A stretch of DNA of 16,324 nt from NCBI GenBank assembly GCA_022573095.1, contig JACZUR010000019.1, positions 1 to 16,324 on the forward strand. Reading direction: 5' to 3'. The notes under the pieces were generated by a model. It was not told where the DNA came from. It saw only the letters and a list, made by a program, of their open reading frames with translations, and did no database searches. The DNA is from Gemmatimonadota bacterium (GTDB lineage: Bacteria; Gemmatimonadota; Gemmatimonadetes; Gemmatimonadales; GWC2-71-9). Shown one piece after another: positions 1 through 6,407 of this stretch. Each line of letters opens with the position of its first letter. Positions within the stretch are counted from its first letter, which is position 1. The position numbers and the translations under genes are program-made.

Positions 1-341
1 TGAGAGATCTAGACGAGCTGGTGGAACTCGGGTTGCCGGTGTTTGCTCGTTCTGCGACACCCGTTTCTGCGCGTGGAAGAGTCGTTGAGTCCGAAGTCGA
101 CGTCGACGTCGAGATATGCGGTGTATCTGTTCGAACCGGCGACCTAGTCATTGCGGATGGCAGCGGTGTGGTCTTCGTTCCGTTTGCGATCGCCGATGAA
201 GTGATTACCGGCGCCGAGAGTGTTCAACGTAAGGAACTCGACATGGCCAGGCGGATTGATGCGGGGCACGATCTGAAGACAGTGCTCGGCCTGGATTACG
301 AGCAGTTGTTGTCGCGCGCGTCGGATCGACTTCGGGAATGA
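1..341 (+). CDS. RraA-like / HMG-aldolase-like family protein, C-terminal part (5' end outside window)
   Basis: The open frame runs in from the left edge (first full codon at 3) and stops at 339-341, so only the last ~112 residues are seen. The visible part starts with R-D-L-D, the end of the family's G-x-x-R-D motif. In class II HMG/CHA aldolases this Arg binds substrate and this Asp binds the divalent metal. Then follow the family's LPVFAR strand and a GDLVIADGSGVVFVP segment, both typical of the RraA fold. Members are either pyruvate-releasing aldolases of 4-hydroxy-4-methyl-2-oxoglutarate type or RNase E inhibitors; with an R-D pair an aldolase or decarboxylase is more likely. The stop overlaps the next start (ATGA), which points to translational coupling. 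It shares an 11-base identity (3-13 with 1376-1386) with the second domain of the next gene. Substrate unknown. Confidence 0.8.
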   Translation, partial: RDLDELVELGLPVFARSATPVSARGRVVESEVDVDVEICGVSVRTGDLVIADGSGVVFVPFAIADEVITGAESVQRKELDMARRIDAGHDLKTVLGLDYEQLLSRASDRLRE

Positions 342-1684
342 CGACCTTTGCCGGCGATCGCTTTACCAAGCCGCCGGGCCAGCCGGGGTTGGTAGCTTCG
401 GTCGACTCCCGCTGGAGAACACTGGGTACCGCTGCGGTAAGCGACGCCTTAGACAGGCTCGGCATCGTCGGCCAAGCACTAGGAATTCGGCCTTTGACAC
501 CCAGTCTGAACGCGGTTGGTCGCGCGTTCACGGTTCGATTTGTTCCCTCAAACGCAGGTGATGGATCGGTGGGAGAGTTCATCGACGATGTTTCCCCCGG
601 TTCGATTGTTGTGTTAGACAATGGCGGACGCTGTGATGTGACGGTATGGGGTGAGTTACTCACGCGCGTAGCGCGAGCGCGACCACTTGCAGGGACTGTC
701 ATAAACGGCGCCTGCCGGGACATCAGGCTGATTTCGGAACTCGGTTACCCGGTCTTTGCGCGCGCAAATACAATGAGAACCGGTAAGGATCGCGTAAAGG
801 CGGTGGTGTCGAACGAGCCGGTGTCACTGGGCCAAGCGAGTGTTGTGGCTGGAGACCTTGTTCTTGGTGATGCCGATGGAGTGGTGGTCGTACCCAGCGC
901 TCGTGAATCTGAAGTTCTCAGCGCGGCCCTAGCTATCGAGAATGCTGAGAAGAAGATAGTCTCGCTCATTGGCAACGGACTACAGCTTCAGGAGGCGAGA
1001 CGTGTTTCAGGGTACCATCTGCTGCAGCGGCCCAATGCGGAGATCGATACTGCGCCAGAAGATGGCAAGAGTCTCGCGGATCTCTTGGAAGGCTTTTCAG
1101 TGGCCACGATTGCCGAGAGTACTGCCGGGGCGTGTGTTCTGCCACCGGTGATAAAACCTCTCTCGGCGGTAACACGCATCGTCGGGAGAGCGCGGACAGT
1201 TCGTTGCGCGGGTCTGAGCAATCTATGGATTCACAGGGCCGTCTACACAGCGGAACCGGGTGATGTTCTCGTGGTGCAGACCGCAGCGGAAAGCCCGGCA
1301 GGGTACTGGGGTGAACTGCTGACGCGAGCGGCCATACTAAGAGGCTTGAGTGGTCTGATCATAGACGGATATATAAGAGATCTAGATGTCCTGGAGAATC
1401 TGGGTTTCCCCGTGTTTGCACGGGGAACCTGTCCCACCGGAACGACCAAGGAGGAGGGGACGGGCGGAGGTTTGGACGTTTTGCTGGATATAGACGGTGC
1501 CAGGGTCCAGAGCGGTGGCATCGTGGTTGCCGACCGGGACGGCATAGTAATACTGCCACCCGATCAATCCGACGCAGTGGTGGTTGCCGCCGGTCGGCGT
1601 AAGGAAAAAGAGAAAACTCTTCTTGACGGACTTAGTGCGGGTGCACGCCTCATAGATTTGCTAGCGCTTAGTGATGGGAATTAG
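338..1684 (+). CDS. Tandem two-domain RraA-like (HMG/CHA aldolase-like) protein
   Basis: At 448 residues this is about twice the usual RraA-family length (~160-230) and holds two consecutive RraA-like domains. Domain 1 (about 20-225) has SDALDRLG, a WGELLTR helix, GACRD with Arg127/Asp128, and GYPVFAR. Domain 2 (about 240-445) has NLWIHRAVYTAEPGDVLVV, WGELLTR, GYIRD with Arg347/Asp348, and GFPVFAR. Both R-D pairs needed for metal and substrate binding in HMG/CHA aldolases are kept. The strand before WGEL differs: domain 1 has VVLDNGG, with the family's usual Asp, while domain 2 has VVQTAAE. RraA proteins normally assemble as trimers or hexamers, so a two-domain chain changes the expected assembly. 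The start ATG overlaps the stop of the upstream RraA gene, and the 3' end overlaps the hydrolase start. Probably a soluble lyase; the exact reaction cannot be told. Confidence 0.82.
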   Translation: MTTFAGDRFTKPPGQPGLVASVDSRWRTLGTAAVSDALDRLGIVGQALGIRPLTPSLNAVGRAFTVRFVPSNAGDGSVGEFIDDVSPGSIVVLDNGGRCDVTVWGELLTRVARARPLAGTVINGACRDIRLISELGYPVFARANTMRTGKDRVKAVVSNEPVSLGQASVVAGDLVLGDADGVVVVPSARESEVLSAALAIENAEKKIVSLIGNGLQLQEARRVSGYHLLQRPNAEIDTAPEDGKSLADLLEGFSVATIAESTAGACVLPPVIKPLSAVTRIVGRARTVRCAGLSNLWIHRAVYTAEPGDVLVVQTAAESPAGYWGELLTRAAILRGLSGLIIDGYIRDLDVLENLGFPVFARGTCPTGTTKEEGTGGGLDVLLDIDGARVQSGGIVVADRDGIVILPPDQSDAVVVAAGRRKEKEKTLLDGLSAGARLIDLLALSDGN

Positions 1685-2564
1685 CGCAAATATCGAGTTT
1701 GGGAAGGAAGAAATACCGAATACGCTCGCCGCGCGTCTCACCTTCTCTGATGACACGGAATTTGTCACGCTAGACTTTCGTTTGGGACAGCAAGTCGTAC
1801 CTATTTCCGTAGCTGTGCGATCGGGAGGTCCGCATAGTCTGCTCTACTTTCACGGCCTCGGATCTACAAAGTTCGACTTCGCGGTCGCAACGCGCATCAA
1901 TGCGTTGAAGGAATACACCATCATAGCCTTCGATTATCCGGGCTCGGGCGACAGTGGTTATCCCCACGACTCACCTGTCACCGTTTCTGATGTGGCTGAT
2001 GTGGCATCAGCGATTATCACCAACTTCTGTCTAAGGGAAACGACCTTCGTGGCTCACAGCATGGGTGGTGTGGTGGCGCTTCTGACCGCGCGCATTCACC
2101 CGGAGATCGTGCGGACAATGATCAATGTTGAGGGAAATCTCGCTCCCATAGATTGTGCGATATTTTCCAGAGCAGCGGCGGCGATGACGTTGGAGAAATT
2201 CCAGCGCGGTTTCTTCGATCAGCTGCAATCAGATTACTTTGCATCGGAGAAAAGCGGTTTTTGGACCTTCGGAAAGTTGTTCCGTAAGAGCGTAACGCAG
2301 CAAGCATTCTACTATTACTGCAAATCGCTCGTCGCGCTGACTGATAGCGCTCCTCTGCTCCGATGGTTCAGTGATTACACCATTCCGCGCCTGTTCGTAT
2401 ACGGGTCTGAAAACAGATCATTACCCTACCTGCGCGATCTTCGCGACGCTGGTGTGTCGTTGGCGGAGATACGGGATAGTAATCACTTCCCCGTCTATTC
2501 GAACGCACACGGTTTTTTTACGGCGATTGTGGATTTTCTTGAGCTCGCTAACTGGAGTGTGTGA
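1674..2564 (+). CDS. Alpha/beta hydrolase fold protein
   Basis: A 296-residue hydrolase from ATG 1674; a GTG at 1671 directly before it is an equally possible start. It shows the canonical order of the fold: an oxyanion strand YFHGLGS, a DYPGSGDSG loop, the nucleophile elbow AHSMGG with Ser129, and a late SNHF motif with His271 as the likely catalytic base. The acid position after strand 6 reads YGSEN, so Glu246 may replace the usual Asp. There is no signal peptide, so it should be cytoplasmic. The start lies inside the last codons of the double RraA gene, so translation is probably coupled. In this context it may hydrolyse an ester, lactone or C-C bond to supply the RraA-type enzyme; this is inference from gene order only. 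It belongs to a very broad family and no substrate can be assigned. Confidence 0.8.
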   Translation: MGISANIEFGKEEIPNTLAARLTFSDDTEFVTLDFRLGQQVVPISVAVRSGGPHSLLYFHGLGSTKFDFAVATRINALKEYTIIAFDYPGSGDSGYPHDSPVTVSDVADVASAIITNFCLRETTFVAHSMGGVVALLTARIHPEIVRTMINVEGNLAPIDCAIFSRAAAAMTLEKFQRGFFDQLQSDYFASEKSGFWTFGKLFRKSVTQQAFYYYCKSLVALTDSAPLLRWFSDYTIPRLFVYGSENRSLPYLRDLRDAGVSLAEIRDSNHFPVYSNAHGFFTAIVDFLELANWSV

Positions 2565-2591
2565 TGGCTCTCAACTCCGAGGAGGAAAACG

Positions 2592-2933
2592 ATGGAACGG
2601 GAAGTTAAGAATATCCGCACGCTCAGCGAATCGATCCAAGCTGAACATGAGCACGTCGTTGTCGCTTCGGTGAACGACCATCACGTGAAGCTTGCGGTCA
2701 ACGAGGTTGATTACCCGTGGCACAACCACCCGAATGCCGATGAGTTCTTCCTGGTTACCGAAGGTGAACTAACCATTGAGTTCGAAGACGCCGAACGAGT
2801 CACCCTGCGTGTCAATGATTCAGTGGTAATACCGGCTGGCGTCGTGCATCGAACTCGGCCAGTCGGTCGCGCTGTGAATCTCCTGGTGGAACCCAAGAAT
2901 ACGGCCACTGAGTTCCGCGATCCTGACATCTAG
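2592..2933 (+). CDS. Small single-domain cupin protein
   Basis: A 113-residue single cupin barrel. Motif 1 is seen as H44-x-H46-x4-E51 followed by Gly58, and motif 2 ends in PAGVVH with His86, giving the standard 3-His/1-Glu metal site. The fold covers about residues 35-100, typical of small cupin_2 proteins, which act as isomerases, dioxygenases or sugar/acid-binding proteins. The start is well set by a strong Shine-Dalgarno GAGGAGG at 2579-2585, six bases before ATG 2592. It follows the hydrolase by 27 bases and most likely belongs to the same operon. It could isomerise or oxidise an intermediate of the pathway served by the RraA proteins, but nothing in the sequence names a substrate. Confidence 0.8.
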   Translation: MEREVKNIRTLSESIQAEHEHVVVASVNDHHVKLAVNEVDYPWHNHPNADEFFLVTEGELTIEFEDAERVTLRVNDSVVIPAGVVHRTRPVGRAVNLLVEPKNTATEFRDPDI

Positions 2934-2968
2934 GGAACTCGCACGCCAGAATTACCATCCTGCCCTAA

Positions 2969-2990
2969 CGGGTTTCTCCCGATTATTTTG
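2969..2990 (+). terminator. Weak hairpin with T-rich tail between cupin and queF
   Basis: CGGG at 2969-2972 can pair with CCCG at 2978-2981 around a five-base TTTCT loop, followed by a T-rich ATTATTTTG. The stem has only four base pairs, so at best it is a leaky terminator or attenuator. It may separate the RraA/cupin operon from the queuosine genes. It lacks the conserved A-rich 3' tail of the preQ1-I riboswitch. Confidence 0.25.
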
Positions 2991-2996
2991 TTCAGT

Positions 2997-3392
2997 ATGA
3001 GTGATGTGCCCGAACTGCCGAAATCTGGACCTCTGCCTCGCCCGTCCAATCCCGCTGAGGCGAGGAAGGTTCTTCGTGCCGAAGCTTTCGATGCCCCGAG
3101 CGTCGAGACTGTAAGGCTATCCGCGGTCGAGTTCACTTCCATCTGCCCGCGCACCGGACAGCCGGATTTCGGCACGGTCACGATTGAGTACACACCCATT
3201 GAGAAGTGCCTCGAATCCAGGTCGGTCAAGTATTATCTTTGGTCGTACAGAGACGAGGGTGCGTTCTGTGAGAGTTTGGCCGCACAGATCGCTGACGACG
3301 TTGTGTACGCTATCAAGCCAAGGAGCGTCAAAGTCGAGGTGAGCCAAAATATCCGAGGTGGAATCGGAATAGTCTCTACGGCGAGGCGATAG
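2997..3392 (+). CDS. queF: NADPH-dependent 7-cyano-7-deazaguanine reductase (QueF, type I)
   Basis: QueF reduces the nitrile preQ0 to the amine preQ1 with two NADPH in the cytoplasm, the last free-base step before tRNA insertion in queuosine synthesis. The 131-residue protein has the type I layout: SICPRTGQPDF with nucleophile Cys50 (thioimide) and acid Asp57, then the QueF signature ESRSVKYYLWSYRDEG, then RGGIGI near the C-terminus. Spacing from Cys50 matches the B. subtilis enzyme (Cys55, Asp62, His96, Glu97), but the residue equivalent to His96 is Cys91, followed by the conserved Glu92. ATG 2997 is preferred; a TTG at 2988 in the same frame would add three residues, and no clear Shine-Dalgarno precedes either. 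queC follows after two bases, so they form an operon. Confidence 0.92.
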   Translation: MSDVPELPKSGPLPRPSNPAEARKVLRAEAFDAPSVETVRLSAVEFTSICPRTGQPDFGTVTIEYTPIEKCLESRSVKYYLWSYRDEGAFCESLAAQIADDVVYAIKPRSVKVEVSQNIRGGIGIVSTARR

Positions 3393-3394
3393 TC

Positions 3395-4081
3395 ATGTCC
3401 AATCGCAGCGCCATTGTTCTGCTGAGCGGAGGACTCGATTCCGCCACAACTCTGGAAATCGCTCGGTCACAGGGATTCGAACTATTGGCACTCACGTTTC
3501 GTTACGGCCAACGGCATGACATGGAAGTCGGCTGCGCAGAGAATATTGTGCGAAACGCTCAGGTGAGGGAACATCGAGTAATCGAGTTGGATCCAGGCGT
3601 GTTCGGTGAGTCTGCCTTGACCTCGGATGAGATTCCCATTCCCAAGGGGCGCGGCAGCTCGATCGGCGCCGGTATTCCCTCGACCTACGTTCCCGCGCGA
3701 AACACGCTGTTTTTGTCGTACGCCTTGGCATGGGCCGATTCCTGTGGCGCCCTCGATCTTTTTATTGGTGTTAACGCAGTCGACTACAGCGGTTATCCCG
3801 ACTGCCGCCCGGAGTACATCGAGTCCTTTGAACGAATGGCGAATCTCGCTACGAGAAGTGGCGTCGAGGGTTGGAAGATAACTATCCACGCTCCCCTGAT
3901 ATCTTTAACGAAGGCGGAGATCGTGAAAAAGGGTATGGAGCTAGGCGTGGACTTCTCTCTGACGACGACTTGCTACGATCCCGACCCCGCGGGCGCTGCG
4001 TGCGGCGAGTGTGACGCCTGTGTGCTGAGACTCGCCGGCTTCGAGGCTGCGGGCGTTGCCGACCCGATCACCTACAGGTAA
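3395..4081 (+). CDS. queC: 7-cyano-7-deazaguanine (preQ0) synthase QueC
   Basis: QueC turns 7-carboxy-7-deazaguanine into preQ0 using ATP and ammonia. At 228 residues it has the family's usual length. The N-terminus carries the PP-loop ATP-binding motif SGGLDS (11-16) followed by the typical TFRYGQRH. The central PARNTLFLSYALAWA and the GVNAVDYSGYPDCRPEYI segment are family signatures. The C-terminus has the zinc site with Cys193, Cys203, Cys206 and Cys209. It lies two bases after queF and four bases before queE, so the three are co-transcribed. It acts between QueE (supplier of the carboxy compound) and QueF (reducer of preQ0). Nothing looks truncated or odd. Confidence 0.95.
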   Translation: MSNRSAIVLLSGGLDSATTLEIARSQGFELLALTFRYGQRHDMEVGCAENIVRNAQVREHRVIELDPGVFGESALTSDEIPIPKGRGSSIGAGIPSTYVPARNTLFLSYALAWADSCGALDLFIGVNAVDYSGYPDCRPEYIESFERMANLATRSGVEGWKITIHAPLISLTKAEIVKKGMELGVDFSLTTTCYDPDPAGAACGECDACVLRLAGFEAAGVADPITYR

Positions 4082-4085
4082 AGCC

Positions 4086-4718
4086 ATGTCGTATTCCGTT
4101 AAGGAGATCTATCACTCCATACAGGGCGAAGGCGCTAACACCGGACGCGCGGCGGTGTTCTTGAGGTTTGCGGGATGTAATCTCTGGTCGGGGCGGGAAG
4201 AAGATCGAGATACCGCGACCTGCAGGTTCTGTGACACCGAGTTCGTGGGTACGGACGGGCCGGGCGGAGGTAAGTTTCAAGATGCTGAAGCGCTCGCGGC
4301 CGCCGTGCTCGATGCGTGGGACGGAGGTGGCGAAGATCGATTCGTCGTGTGCACCGGTGGCGAACCGTTTCTCCAACTGGACTCGCAACTGATTGACGCA
4401 CTGCACGACCAATCGTTCGAGGTTGCCGTGGAAACCAACGGCACGCTGGCTGCTCCGGCCGGCTTGGATTGGATCTGCGTGAGCCCGAAGGCGGACGCAG
4501 ATTTTGTGTTGCAACGGGGCGACGAACTCAAGGTTGTTTTTCCCCAGCTGGGGATGGATCCGGCCGAACTCGATGGGCTCGAGTTTGATCGTTTTTTTCT
4601 GCAACCCATGGATGGCCCTGACAGAGACAGAAACACCGAACTTGCAATCCAGTACTGTTTGGAGCATCCGAAGTGGGAGCTGAGTCTTCAGACCCACAAG
4701 TTACTCGGCCTGCCGTAG
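4086..4718 (+). CDS. queE: 7-carboxy-7-deazaguanine synthase QueE (radical SAM)
   Basis: QueE is a radical SAM enzyme that converts 6-carboxytetrahydropterin to 7-carboxy-7-deazaguanine. The 210-residue protein starts MSYSVKEIYHSIQGEG, the normal QueE N-terminus, so ATG 4086 is preferred over in-frame starts inside queC. The 4Fe-4S cluster motif is the expanded form Cys31-x14-Cys46-x2-Cys49, known from Burkholderia multivorans QueE, instead of the classical Cx3Cx2C. The GGEP motif (CTGGEPFLQ) for SAM binding, VETNGT and SPK follow. The C-terminus reads LSLQTHKLLGLP, typical of the family. The gene is four bases after queC. The partner enzyme QueD is not in the window. The product feeds QueC, so the queF-queC-queE order encodes three consecutive steps in reverse order. 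Confidence 0.95.
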   Translation: MSYSVKEIYHSIQGEGANTGRAAVFLRFAGCNLWSGREEDRDTATCRFCDTEFVGTDGPGGGKFQDAEALAAAVLDAWDGGGEDRFVVCTGGEPFLQLDSQLIDALHDQSFEVAVETNGTLAAPAGLDWICVSPKADADFVLQRGDELKVVFPQLGMDPAELDGLEFDRFFLQPMDGPDRDRNTELAIQYCLEHPKWELSLQTHKLLGLP

Positions 4719-4729
4719 GTGGTGTGCTG

Positions 4730-6100
4730 ATGAGCCCCGAACCATCCCTCTTTGAAGCACAAGACGATCGACACCTGCCGTTAGCCCATCGCATGCGGCC
4801 GCAGAAACTGGAAGATTTCCTAGGACAAGAACATCTGCTTGCGGTCGGAAAGCCGCTCCGTGACGCGATCGAAAGGGGTGCGGTTGGCAGCATGGTGTTC
4901 TGGGGACCGCCCGGCTCGGGAAAGACCACGCTGGCTCGACTGCTTGCCTCGTACACGGACCGCGCGTTCGAGCAGTTCAGTGCAGTTACCCAAGGCGTGC
5001 CTCGCGTGAGAGAGATCATCAGAGAGGCCAAAGAGCGAAGGGATGTAGAAGGACGCGGCACCATCTTGTTCTGCGACGAAATTCACCGGTTTAACAAAGC
5101 TCAGCAGGACGCTTTTCTTCCATGTGTGGAGGAAGGTGTGATCACGCTCATAGGAGCGACGACTGAAAACCCCTCGTTCGAACTCAATTCCGCCTTGCTG
5201 TCGCGGCTGAGGGTCTTCGTCCTCGAACCGATCGGGTCGCGGCATATCGAAACCATTATCACCAGGTCTATAGAGCGGTGGTGCAGCGACTTCGGGACCA
5301 GCTTTGTGCTTGCGACCGACGCCACAGATCTGCTGGTTCGCCACGCCGACGGCGATGCCCGCCGGGCACTGAACGCTACGGAGGCGGTACTCGATCATGT
5401 AGCATCGCTGTCACCCCCACCCCCACCCCCACCCGCTCCGTCCAACTCGATCACTGCCGATACCGTGGAGGCTGTGCTGGAGCGACGCGTCGCGCGATAT
5501 GATAAGGGAGGTGAAGAGCACTTCAACATCATTTCGGCTTTACACAAAGCCGTCCGGGGCAGTGATGTTGAAGGTGCGCTCTACTGGTTGGCTCGCATGA
5601 TCGATGGCGGGGAAGACCCGCTCTACATCGCGCGGCGCGTCGTACGGATGGCCAGCGAGGATATCGGTTTAGCCGATCCCCGCGCATTGTCGGTTGCGCT
5701 CGCGGCCAAGGACGCGTTTCACTTTCTCGGTCAGCCTGAGGGAGAGTTAGCCATTGCAGAAGCCGTTATCTACTGCGCCACCGCTCTGAAGTCGAACCGC
5801 GTCTATGAGGCGTGGTCCCGGGCTCAGACAGCCGCACGCGAACATCCGGCCGAGCCGGTACCACTACATATCCGAAACGCTCCGACCGGTTTGATGAAGG
5901 ATCTCGATTATGGCAAAGGGTATCGCTACGACCATGCGGAGGACGGATTTGCCGCGGGACAGGAATACCTACCTGAGGTCTTGAGAGACGCCAAATGGTA
6001 CGAGCCTACGGACCGTGGGTACGAGAAAACGCTGAGCGAGAGATTACAGTGGTGGACCAAACTAAAGGCGGATCTGAAGGCTCAGCAGACGCAGAAGTGA
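4730..6100 (+). CDS. rarA: Replication-associated recombination protein A (RarA/MgsA), AAA+ ATPase
   Basis: RarA is a tetrameric AAA+ ATPase related to clamp loaders that acts at stalled replication forks with SSB. The 456-residue protein has the N-terminal LAHRMRPQKLEDFLGQEHLL box, Walker A GPPGSGKTT (59-67), Walker B ILFCDEIHRF (111-120), sensor 1 ATTENPSFELN (142-152) and an SRL arginine-finger segment. The C-terminal half has DPLYIARRVVRMASEDIG, then NRVYEAWSRA, and a late GYRYDH motif, all typical of RarA. ATG 4730 sits 11 bases after queE with AGGTGGTG just upstream; an in-frame GTG at 4673 inside queE would give an N-terminus not seen in the family. Odd point: a run of seven prolines near residues 228-236, in the linker between ATPase and C-terminal domains, is encoded by an ACCCCC hexamer repeat. 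Sharing a transcript with queE is probably fortuitous. Confidence 0.95.
   Translation: MSPEPSLFEAQDDRHLPLAHRMRPQKLEDFLGQEHLLAVGKPLRDAIERGAVGSMVFWGPPGSGKTTLARLLASYTDRAFEQFSAVTQGVPRVREIIREAKERRDVEGRGTILFCDEIHRFNKAQQDAFLPCVEEGVITLIGATTENPSFELNSALLSRLRVFVLEPIGSRHIETIITRSIERWCSDFGTSFVLATDATDLLVRHADGDARRALNATEAVLDHVASLSPPPPPPPAPSNSITADTVEAVLERRVARYDKGGEEHFNIISALHKAVRGSDVEGALYWLARMIDGGEDPLYIARRVVRMASEDIGLADPRALSVALAAKDAFHFLGQPEGELAIAEAVIYCATALKSNRVYEAWSRAQTAAREHPAEPVPLHIRNAPTGLMKDLDYGKGYRYDHAEDGFAAGQEYLPEVLRDAKWYEPTDRGYEKTLSERLQWWTKLKADLKAQQTQK
5413..5434 (+). repeat. ACCCCC hexamer microsatellite inside rarA; G4 motif on opposite strand
   Basis: Three full copies of ACCCCC plus ACCC lie in frame and encode the polyproline run of RarA. 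Because the unit is six bases, changes in copy number would keep the reading frame and only alter proline number. The minus strand reads as four G-tracts (three or five G) separated by single T, a textbook intramolecular G-quadruplex motif. Confidence 0.85.
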
Positions 6101-6341
6101 GAGGCCTGTTTCCCGGTTCGAGCAAGAAATTGGTAGCGCCATACTAGTCTTCCTTTCCATCTTGGTAACATTAGGGAAACGAAACCTGGCAGGAACTTGT
6201 GGCTCGTGAGTCCAAACTTTGAAGCAAACCAAGTCGGATAAACTTCGCTTCTATCCTGTTACACCTTCAACCTACAGATCTACCGAGGGCGCTCAAATTC
6301 GTGGCTCGCTCGCGCCGCTCGTGTCGATGAAATGCGTAAAG
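6101..6341. other. Intergenic region downstream of rarA without recognised genes
   Basis: Neither strand holds a plausible coding frame, tRNA or clear intrinsic terminator here. Base composition is more AT-rich than the flanking genes in the stretch around 6160-6270, as expected for a promoter region, but no convincing -35/-10 pair stands out. The segment 6291-6320 is rich in GCTCG and can form only short stems. The promoter of the serine hydrolase gene most likely lies somewhere in this region. Confidence 0.4.
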
Positions 6342-6398
6342 ACACCGCTTAATGGTTCACGATTAGAACGAGTGGAATCTCCGACTCGGTAGCGGTGT
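6342..6398 (+). promoter_or_regulatory. Possible structured leader (three-way junction) before the serine hydrolase gene
   Basis: ACACCGCT at 6342-6349 is perfectly complementary to AGCGGTGT at 6391-6398. Inside this closing stem lie two further hairpins: GTTC (6355-6358) with GAAC (6366-6369), and GAGTGGA (6370-6376) with TCC-ACTC (6380-6387, one bulged G at 6383) around an ATC loop. The element ends nine bases before ATG 6408, so folding would cover the expected ribosome-binding region. It matches no riboswitch class I recognise. It could be chance; no alignment was available to test covariation. Confidence 0.3.
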
Positions 6399-6407
6399 AA
6401 CAAACGG

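Noticed and set aside
205..723. Long minus-strand frame of 172 codons antisense to the RraA genes
   Set aside because: It is antisense to well-supported RraA domains, has low-complexity Ser/Thr/Pro/Arg composition and no domain; a shadow frame.
2564..2608. A 14-codon frame starting at the hydrolase stop (TGATG) and running over the cupin start
   Set aside because: Its start has no Shine-Dalgarno, and the strong GAGGAGG inside it serves ATG 2592. Such a short frame is expected by chance.
2960..2999. Possible preQ1 riboswitch ahead of queF
   Set aside because: Only a four-pair stem is present and the A-rich tail ending in a ribosome-binding sequence, needed for the preQ1-I pseudoknot, is absent. 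The preQ1-II pattern is not seen either.
6110..6130. GGTTCGAGC resembling a tRNA T-loop just after rarA
   Set aside because: No matching acceptor, D or anticodon stems surround it, and the upstream bases belong to rarA.
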